A DNA stretch of 8,088 bases, taken from positions 1 through 8,088 of the forward strand of contig WFVK01000349.1 in the NCBI GenBank assembly GCA_015491705.1, in the 5' to 3' direction. The translations under genes were made by a program, and so were the position numbers. Of this stretch, positions 1 to 6,585 are shown one piece after another. The DNA is from Nitrospirota bacterium. GTDB taxonomy: Bacteria > Nitrospirota > Thermodesulfovibrionia > UBA6902. Each line of letters opens with the position of its first letter. Within the stretch, counting starts at the first letter, position 1. The notes beneath the pieces were generated by a model. That model was not told the DNA's origin. It searched no databases and saw only the letters and a list, made by a program, of their open reading frames with translations.

Positions 1-52
1 AGGCTCAAAATCAGTTTCAAAAATCAGCTTCCGCAACATGAACTCATTACAG

Positions 53-125
53 TTGCATAAAAACTTCAGCGGCGGCGCAGGAGAGCTGACGGTTCCACAG
101 GAGGCTCTACTGCCCGTTTATCCAA
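53..125. repeat. Imperfect inverted repeat built from two degenerate dispersed-repeat arms (copies D and E)
   Basis: TTGCATAAA (53-61) faces TTTATCCAA (117-125), complementary at eight of nine positions, and AGAGC (82-86) faces GCTCT (104-108). Read on the minus strand, the right arm gives ATAAACGGGC, AGT, AGAGCCT, which resembles copy B over about 22 bases with three changes. Two facing copies of the family would form a stem-loop unit resembling a REP-like or MITE-like sequence. It lies downstream of clpC in non-coding DNA. Confidence 0.4.
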
Positions 126-133
126 TATCAATT

Positions 134-159
134 CATGCAAAAATCCCCGCAATTGCATG
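134..159. other. Inverted repeat CATGCAA / TTGCATG
   Basis: CATGCAA (134-140) and TTGCATG (153-159) are perfect 7-bp arms around a 12-base loop. It falls just downstream of the predicted start of the leftward promoter at 175-203, so it would sit at the 5' end of that transcript. It lacks a T run outside the stem. Role unknown. Confidence 0.35.
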
Positions 160-174
160 GATGCAGAACATAAG

Positions 175-203
175 AATATATAACAGTTTGTAAGATAAGT
201 CAA
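175..203 (-). promoter_or_regulatory. Candidate sigma-70 promoter reading out of the left edge
   Basis: On the minus strand TTGACT (203-198) and TATATT (180-175) are separated by 17 bases, each matching consensus at five of six positions. Transcription would begin near 168 and leave the window leftward. No convincing gene starts within the remaining bases: the only small frame, from an ATG at 157, is 30 codons long, has no ribosome-binding site and runs through repeat DNA. Confidence 0.4.
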
Positions 204-205
204 TT

Positions 206-219
206 TTCCGAGACCGGAA
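206..219 (-). terminator. Weak hairpin downstream of clpC
   Basis: TTCCG-GTCT-CGGAA on the minus strand, starting 35 bases past the clpC stop codon. The 5-bp stem is followed by AATTG rather than a T run, so it is a poor intrinsic terminator. No better one was seen before the leftward promoter at 175-203. Confidence 0.25.
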
Positions 220-254
220 TTTCAGCGGATCATGGGTGAGGGAAAAGCGGATAA

Positions 255-2690
255 TTATGAAACGAATGCCTCCACTTCACTTTCAATAAACACGGGGGCA
301 CCGTTTTCAAGGATAACCCTGACCTTTTTTACATCCTTGAACCTGCCCCTGAGTATTTCTTCGGAAAGGGGGTCTTCTATATATTTCTGAATCGCCCTTC
401 TCATGGGCCTTGCCCCGTATGACGGCTGGTAATTCTTTTCGATCAGCCACTCGGTCACCTCGTCGCTTACCTCAATGGCAAGGTCCTGATCAAGAAGTTC
501 CTTATTCAGTTCATCGATAAGCAGGTTGACGATCTCGACAAGGTGCTTCTTCTCAAGCTGGTGAAAGACCACTATCTCGTCTATCCTGTTGAGAAATTCA
601 GGGTTAAACGACTTTTTAAGCTCATTAAGGACGGAGTCCTTGATCTTTCTGTAAGTGTTCTGCGCTGTCGCCTGCTGAAAGCCCAGGGGCGTTGCATTGT
701 CTATGTACTTGGTGCCGATGTTTGATGTCATTATGATTACGGTGTTTTTGAAATCAACCTTCCTGCCCAGGTTGTCGGTGATAACCCCTTCGTCAAGCAC
801 GTGCAGCAGGACATTGAACACATCGGGATGGGCCTTTTCAATTTCATCGAACAGTACGACAGAGTACGGCCTTCTTCTGACCATTTCGGTCAGCTGTCCG
901 CCTTCTTCATAGCCGACATATCCCGGGGGCGCCCCGGTCAGCCTCGAAACATTGAATCTCTCCATATATTCCGACATGTCTATTTTTATCAGCGCATTGT
1001 CGTCATTAAACAGAAACTCGGTCAGCGCCTTTGCAAGCTCGGTCTTGCCTACACCGGTAGGGCCGAGGAAGAAAAACGAGCCGATAGGCCGTTTTCTCGC
1101 CTTCAGACCGGCACGGGACCTCCTGATCGCCTTTGCGATAGCCCTGACAGCCTCCTCCTGTGCCACAATCCTCCTGTGTATTTCCTCTTCCATGCGCAGG
1201 AGCTTTTCCGATTCTTTCTCCTCAAGCTTGGAGAGAGGGATACCCGTAATCTTGGACACGGTAAAGGATACGTCATCCTCCTGTATGAGGGGAATGTCCT
1301 TCTGCTGGTTTTCGCGCCATTTCTTGTTCAGGTTGTCATACAGTCTTCTTATCCTGTCTTCTTCATTCTTTACAGCAGCGCCCTTTTCAAAATCATGCAG
1401 TTTCACATATAGATTTTTTTCCTTGTTAAGCCTCTTGAGCTCTTTCTCAAGCTCGCGAAGCTCGGGAGGCATGGTATATCTCTTGAGTTTGATTCTCGCT
1501 CCGGTCTCGTCCATCACATCAATGGCCTTATCCGGGAGAAACCTGTCAGTGATATATCTGTCGGAAAGATTCACACATGCCCGCACGGCCTCGGGACTGA
1601 CCTTCACCTTGTGATGTACCTCGTACCTCGTTTTCAGGCCTTTCAGTATGCGTATGCTCTCCTCCACGCCGGGGGGCTGAAGGTAAATAGGCTGAAACCT
1701 TCTTTCAAACGCACCGTCTTTTTCAATATATTTCCTGTATTCATCCGGCGTGGTGGCGCCTATGCACTGTATCTCACCCCTTGAAAGGGCGGGCTTAAGC
1801 ATGTTCGATGCATCGATTGAGCCTTCGGCGGCTCCCGCGCCTACAAGTGTATGCAATTCATCGATGAATAGTATGACCCTGTTGGAGTTGACAATCTCTT
1901 TCATCACGAGTTTGAGCCTTTCCTCAAACTGTCCCCTGTACTTCGTGCCCGCTATGAGGGCTCCGAGGTCCAGGCTGACAAGCCTCTTGTCAAGGAGGTT
2001 TTCAGGTATCTCCTCGGCAACTATCCTCTGGGCAAGGCCTTCCACTATGGCGGTCTTGCCTACGCCGGATTCGCCTATGATTACAGGGTTGTTCTTGACC
2101 CTCCTGCTCAGGATCTGAAGCACCCTCTCTATCTCGTCCTCCCGTCCTATCACAGGGTCAAGCTTGCCTTCCCTTGCAAGCTGTGTGATATCCCTGCCGA
2201 ACTCATCAAGCGCGGGGGTAAGGGTCTTTTTATCTCTGGCGCCCGACTGGAGCTTGCGCATCGAAAGATTTATGGCAAGCTGGCGCACGCCAAGGAGGTT
2301 TGCACCAAGGCTCCTGAGGATCTTGCCCGCGATTCCCGCATCTTCCCTGATTAATCCGATCAGCAGGTGTTCACTTCCGATATAGCTGTGGCCAAGCAGC
2401 CTTGCCTCTTCAACCGCGAGTTCAAGCACTTTCTTGGCCCTGGGGGTAAAGGGGATGTCCCCGAATGTGAGGATATTCGACCCGGAAGGGAGATTCCTTT
2501 CAACCTCCATACGGAGCTCTTCAGCCGAGAGTCCCATCTTCTTTATAATTATCATGGGGAGGCTGTCTTCTTCTCTCAGCAGTCCAAGGAGGAGGTGCTC
2601 GGTGCCGAGATAGTCATTCTGCCGTTTTTCCGCCTCTTCCCGGGCGTAAATTATTACTTTTCTGCCTCTTTCAGTGAATTTCTCGAACAT
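255..2690 (-). CDS. clpC: ClpC-type AAA+ unfoldase (Hsp100), 811 aa
   Basis: ATP-driven Clp/Hsp100 unfoldase expected to feed substrates to the ClpP peptidase in the cytoplasm. Seen in order: a double Clp-N repeat (about residues 1-145); the first AAA+ module with Walker A GESGVGKT (206-213) and Walker B VILFIDE (272-278); a short middle region with a UVR-like DFEKGAAV stretch (433-440), typical of ClpC and much shorter than the ClpB coiled coil; the second AAA+ module with Walker A GPTGVGKT (543-550), Walker B VVLFDE (611-616), NRIDE (701-705) and sensor-2 GAR (759-761). PLGF near 668-671 matches the [LIV]-G-[FL] ClpP-docking loop, which argues against a ClpB disaggregase. Length is normal. 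The start has AGGG six bases upstream and the family N-terminus [11 protein letters not shown]. It sits downstream of nrdR but has its own promoter. No ctsR or mcsAB gene is adjacent, unlike in Firmicutes. Complete, with no missing catalytic residues. Confidence 0.97.
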   Translation of the reverse strand: MFEKFTERGRKVIIYAREEAEKRQNDYLGTEHLLLGLLREEDSLPMIIIKKMGLSAEELRMEVERNLPSGSNILTFGDIPFTPRAKKVLELAVEEARLLGHSYIGSEHLLIGLIREDAGIAGKILRSLGANLLGVRQLAINLSMRKLQSGARDKKTLTPALDEFGRDITQLAREGKLDPVIGREDEIERVLQILSRRVKNNPVIIGESGVGKTAIVEGLAQRIVAEEIPENLLDKRLVSLDLGALIAGTKYRGQFEERLKLVMKEIVNSNRVILFIDELHTLVGAGAAEGSIDASNMLKPALSRGEIQCIGATTPDEYRKYIEKDGAFERRFQPIYLQPPGVEESIRILKGLKTRYEVHHKVKVSPEAVRACVNLSDRYITDRFLPDKAIDVMDETGARIKLKRYTMPPELRELEKELKRLNKEKNLYVKLHDFEKGAAVKNEEDRIRRLYDNLNKKWRENQQKDIPLIQEDDVSFTVSKITGIPLSKLEEKESEKLLRMEEEIHRRIVAQEEAVRAIAKAIRRSRAGLKARKRPIGSFFFLGPTGVGKTELAKALTEFLFNDDNALIKIDMSEYMERFNVSRLTGAPPGYVGYEEGGQLTEMVRRRPYSVVLFDEIEKAHPDVFNVLLHVLDEGVITDNLGRKVDFKNTVIIMTSNIGTKYIDNATPLGFQQATAQNTYRKIKDSVLNELKKSFNPEFLNRIDEIVVFHQLEKKHLVEIVNLLIDELNKELLDQDLAIEVSDEVTEWLIEKNYQPSYGARPMRRAIQKYIEDPLSEEILRGRFKDVKKVRVILENGAPVFIESEVEAFVS

Positions 2691-2707
2691 GAATAACCCT
2701 ATGTTTT

Positions 2708-2736
2708 AATATATCGTTTCCACTTTCTATTGTCAA
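2708..2736 (-). promoter_or_regulatory. Sigma-70 promoter of clpC
   Basis: On the minus strand a perfect -35 TTGACA (2736-2731) and a -10 TATATT (2713-2708) are separated by exactly 17 bases. The predicted transcription start is near 2701, only about 11 bases before the clpC ATG at 2690, so the leader is very short but still contains the AGGG ribosome-binding sequence (2700-2697). No CIRCE element or CtsR-type repeat is visible around it. This suggests housekeeping rather than CtsR/HrcA control, as far as one can judge by eye. Confidence 0.75.
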
Positions 2737-2833
2737 GACAGTGAAGACGGTATAAGTCATGGTTATAGTTATTAATACGGAATAAACAGAGAAAATGATA
2801 AGCGTCCGGCTGTAAACCCTGCATTAACTCCTG

Positions 2834-2850
2834 AAAACCGGCTTCACCGG
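2834..2850 (-). terminator. Secondary terminator-like hairpin after nrdR
   Basis: Read on the minus strand, CCGG-TGAAG-CCGG is followed directly by TTTT; an outer G-T pair can extend the four-base stem. It lies just beyond the stronger hairpin at 2867-2887 and could act as a back-up terminator for the rpiB-glyA-nrdR transcript. The stem is short, so it may be fortuitous. Confidence 0.3.
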
Positions 2851-2866
2851 CATGCGGAAGGCAGTG

Positions 2867-2887
2867 AAAAAGGCGGGCCGATCCCGC
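2867..2887 (-). terminator. Rho-independent terminator of the rpiB-glyA-nrdR operon
   Basis: Read on the minus strand, GCGGG (2887-2883), loop ATCGG, then CCCGC (2877-2873), one C and a run of five T (2871-2867). It begins about 50 bases past the nrdR stop codon and precedes the clpC promoter. It therefore separates the nucleotide operon from clpC, as expected for an intrinsic terminator. Confidence 0.6.
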
Positions 2888-2895
2888 TGAAAAAT

Positions 2896-2922
2896 CCTTA
2901 ATGTTGCATAAACAGGCGGGAG
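2896..2922 (+). repeat. Dispersed 27-bp intergenic repeat, copy A
   Basis: Reads CCTTAATGTTGCATAAAC, then A, then GGCGGGAG. It matches copy B (5325-5351, opposite strand) at 26 of 27 positions. It ends 14 bases from the nrdR stop codon, between the gene end and the terminator hairpin, so it is transcribed as the 3' untranslated part of the nrdR message. It encodes nothing visible. See the finding on the repeat family. Confidence 0.6.
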
Positions 2923-2936
2923 GAGCGGAGGTAGTC

Positions 2937-3401
2937 TTAAGTATCTTTTTTGTTGTAGGCTATCTCCTTGATCTCCTGTATGAATTCCCTGATATCCTTG
3001 AACTGCCTGTATACCGAGGCGAATCTTACGTATGCAACCTCATCGATTTCCTTCAGGCCGTCCATGACCTGTTCGCCGATAAGCGAGCTGGGGATCTCCT
3101 TTTCACCGACGGCCTGGATATTTTTTTCAATTCTGTTTACCAGCGCTTCCCTGACCTCCACGCCGATAGGCCTTTTCTCACATGCCTTTTCAAGCCCCTG
3201 GAGTATCTTCTGCCTGTCAAAGGGTTCTCTCCTGTCGTCTTTCTTGATTACATGGGGCAGGATGTTTTCTATCCTTTCATAGCTCGTAAACCGCCCCTCG
3301 CATTTCAGGCACTCCCTCCTGCGCCGGATCACGTCTCCGTCCCTGCTCTGCCTTGAGTCGATAACCTTGTCTTCCATGTGATTGCAAAAGGGACAGCGCA
3401 T
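2937..3401 (-). CDS. nrdR: Transcriptional repressor NrdR, 154 aa
   Basis: Zinc-finger and ATP-cone repressor that senses ATP/dATP and shuts down ribonucleotide reductase genes by binding paired NrdR boxes. The N-terminus [17 protein letters not shown] carries C3 and C6, and ECLKC supplies C31 and C34, giving the four-cysteine zinc ribbon. The intervening arginine-rich stretch (RRRREC) is the family DNA-binding signature. The ATP-cone follows at about residues 47-137 ([16 protein letters not shown] through [11 protein letters not shown]). Length and motifs are standard for the family. It starts 19 bases after the glyA stop codon, with a weak GGTGA upstream, and is the last gene of the rpiB-glyA-nrdR operon. 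No convincing NrdR box was seen in this window, so its targets should lie elsewhere, at the nrd genes. Confidence 0.97.
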   Translation of the reverse strand: MRCPFCNHMEDKVIDSRQSRDGDVIRRRRECLKCEGRFTSYERIENILPHVIKKDDRREPFDRQKILQGLEKACEKRPIGVEVREALVNRIEKNIQAVGEKEIPSSLIGEQVMDGLKEIDEVAYVRFASVYRQFKDIREFIQEIKEIAYNKKDT

Positions 3402-3420
3402 AATTCACCGGGAACAACCG

Positions 3421-4677
3421 TTAAATCTCTATGTCTTCATAAACGGGAAACCTTTTGCAGAGAGCCTTCACCCTGTCTCTGACATGCTTTATGGTTTCGC
3501 TGTTGTCCTTATTCTTTAAAACCCGGTCTATCAGGTCCGCGATAATGACCATCTCGGGCTCTTTCATCCTGCGGCTTGTAACAATCGGCGTTCCGATTCT
3601 TATTCCGCTTGCAACCGAGGCAGGTTTCTCGTCATAGGGTATCGCGTTCTTGTTCACCGTAATGCCCGCGCGGTCAAGGGCGGTTTCGGCATCCTTGCCG
3701 GTTATGTTCATGCCTGTAAGGTCTATAAGCATCATATGGTTGTCAGTGCCCCCTGAAATCACCCTGAACCCTTTCCTGACGAGTGCATCCGCCAACTCCC
3801 CTGCATTTTTTATTATCTGAAGCTGGTAGCGCCTGAATTCGGGTCTCAGGGCCTCTCTGAACGCAACCGCCTTGGCTGCAATGACGTGCACGAGCGGGCC
3901 TCCCTGGATGCCCGGGAAGACCATCTTGTCAATCATTCTGGCATACTCGGCCTTACAGATTATAATTCCGCCGCGGGGTCCTCTGAGAGTTTTATGCGTT
4001 GTGGAAGTGACAAAGTCTGCATACGCCACCGGAGACGGATGGTTGTCTGTCGCCACAAGTCCTGCTATGTGGGCTATGTCCGCGAGAAAATAGGCGCCCG
4101 CCTCCCTTGCAATAGCGGCGAGGGCCTTGAAATCAATTATCCTTGAATATGCGCTCGCCCCTGCAAGGAGGAGTTTAGGCCTGTACTGTTTTGCAAGGCG
4201 CCGTACCTCGTCATAGTCAATCATGCCGGTCTCCCTGTCCACGCCGTAAGAAAACGTCTCATAGAACGCACCCGAAAAATTCACATGCGCACCGTGAGAG
4301 AGATGGCCGCCGTGGCTGAGGTTCATGCCGAGAATCCGGTCACCGGGCTTAAGTACTGAAAAATAAACGGCCATATTCGCCTGGGTCCCGGAATGCGGCT
4401 GTACATTGACGTGCTCAGCGCCGGTGAAGAGTTCTTTCGCCCTCTCTATGGCAAGTTTCTCAACCACATCCGCGTATTCACAGCCGCCGTAATAGCGCCT
4501 GTCGGGATAGCCTTCAGCATATTTGTTTGTAAACACCGAACCCTGGGCCTCGAGCACGGCCCTGCTCGCATAATTTTCCGAGGCGATAAGGACTATCTTG
4601 TCCTGCTCGCGCCTGATCTCTTCTTCTATGGCCTTATAGACCTCCGGATCGGTTTTCTTCAGCTCATTCATGTTCAT
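3421..4677 (-). CDS. glyA: Serine hydroxymethyltransferase, 418 aa
   Basis: PLP enzyme that interconverts serine plus tetrahydrofolate with glycine plus 5,10-methylene-tetrahydrofolate, supplying one-carbon units for thymidylate, purines and methionine. Visible motifs: SENYAS (33-38), HSGTQANMA (95-103), [10 protein letters not shown] (120-129), the cofactor-contacting DIAHIAGL (200-207), and [14 protein letters not shown] (224-237) with K229 as the Schiff-base lysine. R360 in GIRIGTP is the substrate carboxylate arginine. The following TSRRM departs slightly from the usual TTRGM. Length is normal. The ATG at 4677 overlaps the end of rpiB by 14 bases, suggesting translational coupling. A second in-frame ATG at 4671 would also overlap, and no strong ribosome-binding site separates the two. 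Confidence 0.97.
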   Translation of the reverse strand: MNMNELKKTDPEVYKAIEEEIRREQDKIVLIASENYASRAVLEAQGSVFTNKYAEGYPDRRYYGGCEYADVVEKLAIERAKELFTGAEHVNVQPHSGTQANMAVYFSVLKPGDRILGMNLSHGGHLSHGAHVNFSGAFYETFSYGVDRETGMIDYDEVRRLAKQYRPKLLLAGASAYSRIIDFKALAAIAREAGAYFLADIAHIAGLVATDNHPSPVAYADFVTSTTHKTLRGPRGGIIICKAEYARMIDKMVFPGIQGGPLVHVIAAKAVAFREALRPEFRRYQLQIIKNAGELADALVRKGFRVISGGTDNHMMLIDLTGMNITGKDAETALDRAGITVNKNAIPYDEKPASVASGIRIGTPIVTSRRMKEPEMVIIADLIDRVLKNKDNSETIKHVRDRVKALCKRFPVYEDIEI

Positions 4678-5128
4678 CGTGCTTCAGCAGTCTCTCCTCG
4701 ATAGCCCTGATCTTGTCAAGCCTTCTCTGATGCCTGCCGCCTTCAAAATCGGTCGTAAACCATATCTTCACTACATTCCTTGCGGTGTCTTTATCAATGA
4801 TCCTTCCCGGAAGGACAAGGATATTCGCGTCGTTATGCAGCCTGCTCATCTTCGCGGTATAATCCTCCCTGCACAATGCCGCCCTCACTCCTGGAAATTT
4901 ATTTGCGACGATCGACATGCCTATGCCGGTACCGCAGATCAGTATGCCTCTCTGCACTTTCCCGTGCGACACCATTTCAGAGACTCTCTCCCCGAAGTCG
5001 GGATAATCCACGGACCTGTCTTCGTTTGTGCCGAAATCATCCCATTGTATGCCGAGCTCCCTGAGAACGGGGATAATCTCATTTTTCAGGGCGACTCCGG
5101 CATGATCACAACCTATGGCTATTTTCAT
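4664..5128 (-). CDS. rpiB: Ribose-5-phosphate isomerase B, 154 aa
   Basis: Interconverts ribose 5-phosphate and ribulose 5-phosphate in the pentose phosphate pathway, providing ribose for nucleotides. Motifs of the RpiB/LacAB family: [11 protein letters not shown] at the start (D8, H9), YPDFG (42-46), [12 protein letters not shown] (62-73) with the catalytic-position cysteine C65, LHNDANIL (97-104), and GGRHQRR (130-136). The start at 5128 is set by GGAGGT four bases upstream and by the invariant N-terminus. A longer reading frame back to 5260 is not supported. First gene of the rpiB-glyA-nrdR operon and overlapping glyA. The related sugar-phosphate isomerase LacAB is a formal alternative, but there is no galactose context. 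Confidence 0.95.
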   Translation of the reverse strand: MKIAIGCDHAGVALKNEIIPVLRELGIQWDDFGTNEDRSVDYPDFGERVSEMVSHGKVQRGILICGTGIGMSIVANKFPGVRAALCREDYTAKMSRLHNDANILVLPGRIIDKDTARNVVKIWFTTDFEGGRHQRRLDKIRAIEERLLKHDEHE

Positions 5129-5157
5129 CAAGACCTCCGATTCCGCCTGGCGACCGT

Positions 5158-5187
5158 ATTGTATGAAATCCATCCCTGCCGCTTCAA
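5158..5187 (-). promoter_or_regulatory. Candidate sigma-70 promoter of rpiB-glyA-nrdR
   Basis: On the minus strand TTGAAG (5187-5182) and TACAAT (5163-5158) are separated by 18 bases. The -10 matches consensus at five of six positions, the -35 at four. Transcription would start near 5151, giving a leader of about 23 bases that carries the GGAGGT (5138-5133) of rpiB. A weaker alternative, TTGCTT-N17-TATTTC, lies further upstream. Confidence 0.45.
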
Positions 5188-5287
5188 ACCTGAACGGCGG
5201 ACAACAACTCATCCGTACTTCATACCTTCCGGGGTAAACAGGAAATATTCCGCACGGCATATCAAAGCAACCCCTCGCCTTACCCCG

Positions 5288-5312
5288 AACCCTGAACCTC
5301 AGAAACAGGGTT
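5288..5312. other. Hairpin AACCCTG / CAGGGTT
   Basis: AACCCTG (5288-5294) and CAGGGTT (5306-5312) are perfect 7-bp inverted arms around an 11-base loop. Downstream on the plus strand only a short T run follows (TTTTAC), and none on the minus strand, so a terminator role for the minus-strand HDOD transcript is weak. It lies directly beside repeat copy B and may belong to the same element. Confidence 0.4.
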
Positions 5313-5324
5313 TTACAGCAGGCT

Positions 5325-5351
5325 CTCCCGCCCGTTTATGCAACATTAAGG
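5325..5351 (-). repeat. Dispersed 27-bp intergenic repeat, copy B
   Basis: On the minus strand it reads CCTTAATGTTGCATAAAC, then G, then GGCGGGAG, differing from copy A at one position and lying in the opposite orientation. The following AGAGCCT also recurs in copy E at the left edge of the window (106-121), so the unit may extend beyond 27 bases on this side. Confidence 0.6.
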
Positions 5352-5396
5352 TGAAGTTAAAACAAACAACAGGTCAGGTTATCCGGTTTGAAATCA

Positions 5397-5415
5397 GTGT
5401 TACGACCGGTAACAC
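5397..5415 (-). other. Perfect 7-bp inverted repeat in the HDOD 3' region
   Basis: GTGTTAC (5397-5403) and GTAACAC (5409-5415) flank a 5-base loop. It lies about 70 bases past the HDOD stop codon and would fold as a hairpin in that transcript. No T run follows, so it may protect the 3' end or be a protein-binding palindrome rather than an intrinsic terminator. Confidence 0.4.
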
Positions 5416-5482
5416 CTGCAAAAAGAACAAATTCACTGAAAATGGTAGATTATATTATCAACCCCGCGGATGTAAGTCAACC

Positions 5483-6322
5483 TTACGGTGTTACCATGCC
5501 GGAAAACGAACCGTCTCCTATTTCCTCCTCCATATCTTTCAGGTCATCCTCCGACATTCCCAGCATGTCAAGCGATGAATGATCGAGCGGATAACCGGGA
5601 TCGTTCCTGACAGGTCCCATTATGTTCCTGGTTGTCATATAATCGGCAAGATGTATTACAGCCATTCCCCTGGACTTCCTTTTTGAAAGAGACGGTGAAT
5701 GATGATACAGAACCGTATCTGAAACACCGCGGGGAAGACTCCATTTCTCTGCAAGCCACGCCCCGATATCGGTATGGTTAAAGCCCAGCACCGTCTTTTC
5801 AGCCTCGAGCAGAGATATTTTCTTACCCGTCCTCTCCAGCACCTTTCGGTAGTCACCGGGGAAATACCGGTTCAGTACCATGAGACCCAGGTCATGCAAC
5901 ATACCGTTAACCACGATCTCCTCCGGTATATTCTGCTTAATCTTTCCGTACAGGAGCTTTGCAATGAACCCCACGGTTACGGAATGATTGAATATTCTCT
6001 GGTAATCAAAATCTTCTGCGCGTTTTCCGTCGTCAAAGACACTCAGCAGGGATACACCGACGGCTATATTTTTTACATTGTTGAATCCTATCCTGACAAT
6101 AGCGGCGTCAAGGGTTCTGACCGGCTCCCTGATCCTGAAAAAAACCGAGTTGGCGACACTCAGTACCTTTGCGCATATGGCAGGGTCATTCTCGATGACT
6201 CTTTCAAGCCTGTCAACGGAGGCCAGTTTGTTATCAACGATACCCAGTATCTCCCCCGCAATAACCGGGACGGTGGGAAGCTCCGTAATCCGCTCCACAT
6301 ATTTTTTCAGCGATTCAATCAT
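5483..6322 (-). CDS. HDOD-domain signalling protein, 279 aa
   Basis: Stand-alone HDOD domain, a relative of HD/HD-GYP hydrolases usually tied to signal transduction; its substrate is unknown. Seen: LPTVPVIA (15-22), the ENDPAICAKVLSVANS helix region (44-59), IVRIGFNNVKNIAVGVSL (75-92), H113 in FNHSVTVG, the HD pair in MLHDLGLMVL (H143, D144), FNHTDIGAWLAEKWSLP (181-197) with H183, and YHHSP (206-210). Several metal-ligand histidines remain but there is no GYP motif, so c-di-GMP hydrolysis is not indicated. The domain fills almost the whole protein, with an acidic C-terminal tail (SEDDLKDMEEE). No membrane segment or receiver domain. The start at 6322 is chosen because homology-like sequence begins there; no good ribosome-binding site precedes it, and the in-frame extension to 6514 runs through repeat-rich intergenic DNA. 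Divergent from the Hsp20 operon. The start is less certain than the family call. Confidence 0.85.
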   Translation of the reverse strand: MIESLKKYVERITELPTVPVIAGEILGIVDNKLASVDRLERVIENDPAICAKVLSVANSVFFRIREPVRTLDAAIVRIGFNNVKNIAVGVSLLSVFDDGKRAEDFDYQRIFNHSVTVGFIAKLLYGKIKQNIPEEIVVNGMLHDLGLMVLNRYFPGDYRKVLERTGKKISLLEAEKTVLGFNHTDIGAWLAEKWSLPRGVSDTVLYHHSPSLSKRKSRGMAVIHLADYMTTRNIMGPVRNDPGYPLDHSSLDMLGMSEDDLKDMEEEIGDGSFSGMVTP

Positions 6323-6394
6323 TAAGACTATTTTACTACAATCATCATACAGCGCAACCGACCAAACAACCGCACACCACACTTGCACCTGAAT

Positions 6395-6420
6395 CTCAAT
6401 GCTGCATAACCCGGCGGGAA
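6395..6420 (+). repeat. Degenerate dispersed intergenic repeat, copy C
   Basis: Aligns without gaps to copy A from its second base at 21 of 26 positions, keeping the cores TGCATAA and GGCGGGA. It lies on the HDOD side of the control region, immediately before the GC-rich palindrome. More diverged than copies A and B, so membership is less certain. Confidence 0.45.
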
Positions 6421-6450
6421 AGCACCACGGCGGGGAGGCGGCGCGCCTCG

Positions 6451-6506
6451 GGACATACACGCACCATAGGCCAGTATGTCCTGCCGGTTTATAGGTCATA
6501 CCGGCC
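6451..6506. promoter_or_regulatory. Dyad cluster, candidate activator-binding sites of the Hsp20 operon
   Basis: GGACATAC (6451-6458) and GTATGTCC (6474-6481) form a perfect 8-bp inverted repeat. GTATGTCC also forms part of a larger near-palindrome: GGCCAGTATGTCCT (6469-6482) faces AGGTCATACCGGCC (6493-6506), with 12 of 14 positions complementary around a 10-base centre. A partial half-site, GCATAC, follows at 6521-6526. Half-site centres are about 20-25 bp apart, near two helical turns. The cluster lies roughly 65-120 bp upstream of the -24 element, where sigma-54 enhancers usually sit. The bound protein cannot be named from sequence. Confidence 0.6.
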
Positions 6507-6539
6507 CAATACATCCTTCCGCATACTCATAGGCAGATA

Positions 6540-6552
6540 TAACCCATTGATA
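6540..6552 (-). promoter_or_regulatory. IHF-like site between enhancer and sigma-54 promoter
   Basis: The minus strand reads TATCAATGGGTTA, which fits the E. coli IHF consensus WATCAANNNNTTR at every defined position. It lies between the dyad cluster and the -24 element, the usual place for IHF-assisted looping. The consensus comes from enterobacteria, so its use in this organism is an inference. Confidence 0.4.
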
Positions 6553-6570
6553 TTATTGATTTATTTCATC

Positions 6571-6585
6571 TGGCACACCTTTTGC
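6571..6585 (+). promoter_or_regulatory. Sigma-54 (RpoN) -24/-12 promoter of the Hsp20 operon
   Basis: TGGCAC (6571-6576), five bases, then TTGC (6582-6585), with GG and GC exactly ten bases apart, matching the sigma-54 consensus TGGCAC-N5-TTGC. The predicted transcription start is near 6597, giving a leader of about 37 bases to the ATG at 6634. In that leader AACAG-AACA-CTGTT (6608-6621) can form a small hairpin directly before the GGAGG ribosome-binding site without covering it. Sigma-54 promoters need an AAA+ activator, so expression should be strictly switch-like. Confidence 0.8.

Larger units (their letters stand above)
5129..5482. other. 354-bp intergenic region between the HDOD gene and rpiB
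   Basis: No supported gene lies here. From the rpiB side it holds the rpiB ribosome-binding site and candidate promoter (5158-5187), an 11-base-loop hairpin (5288-5312), repeat copy B (5325-5351) and a perfect 7-bp inverted repeat (5397-5415). The rest is unremarkable. Plus-strand reading frames that cross it are continuations of antisense shadows of rpiB and glyA. Confidence 0.6.

Noticed and set aside
70..157. 30-codon minus-strand frame as a leader peptide
   Set aside because: No ribosome-binding site, and it runs through the inverted repeat copies D and E; no regulatory codon run is visible.
801..1614. Long plus-strand reading frames opposite clpC (203 and 220 codons)
   Set aside because: They are antisense shadows of a well-conserved gene, have low-complexity serine/leucine-rich products, and lack ribosome-binding sites.
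2691..2830. CIRCE or CtsR operator upstream of clpC, or an NrdR box at its -10 region
   Set aside because: No inverted TTAGCACTC/GAGTGCTAA, no heptad GGTCAAA repeat, and the AT-rich ATATAT stretch lacks the flanking dyad of an NrdR box.
5129..5260. N-terminal extension of rpiB to 5260
   Set aside because: The family N-terminus [11 protein letters not shown] begins at 5128 with GGAGGT at the right distance, and the extension contains the candidate promoter.
4670..5578. 302-codon plus-strand frame spanning rpiB and the intergenic region
   Set aside because: It is the antisense of rpiB and the HDOD 3' end, crosses the repeat and hairpins, and shows no recognisable domain.
6323..6514. N-terminal extension of the HDOD protein to 6514
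   Set aside because: The added residues are not HDOD-like and would be encoded by repeat copy C, the GC palindrome and the dyad cluster.
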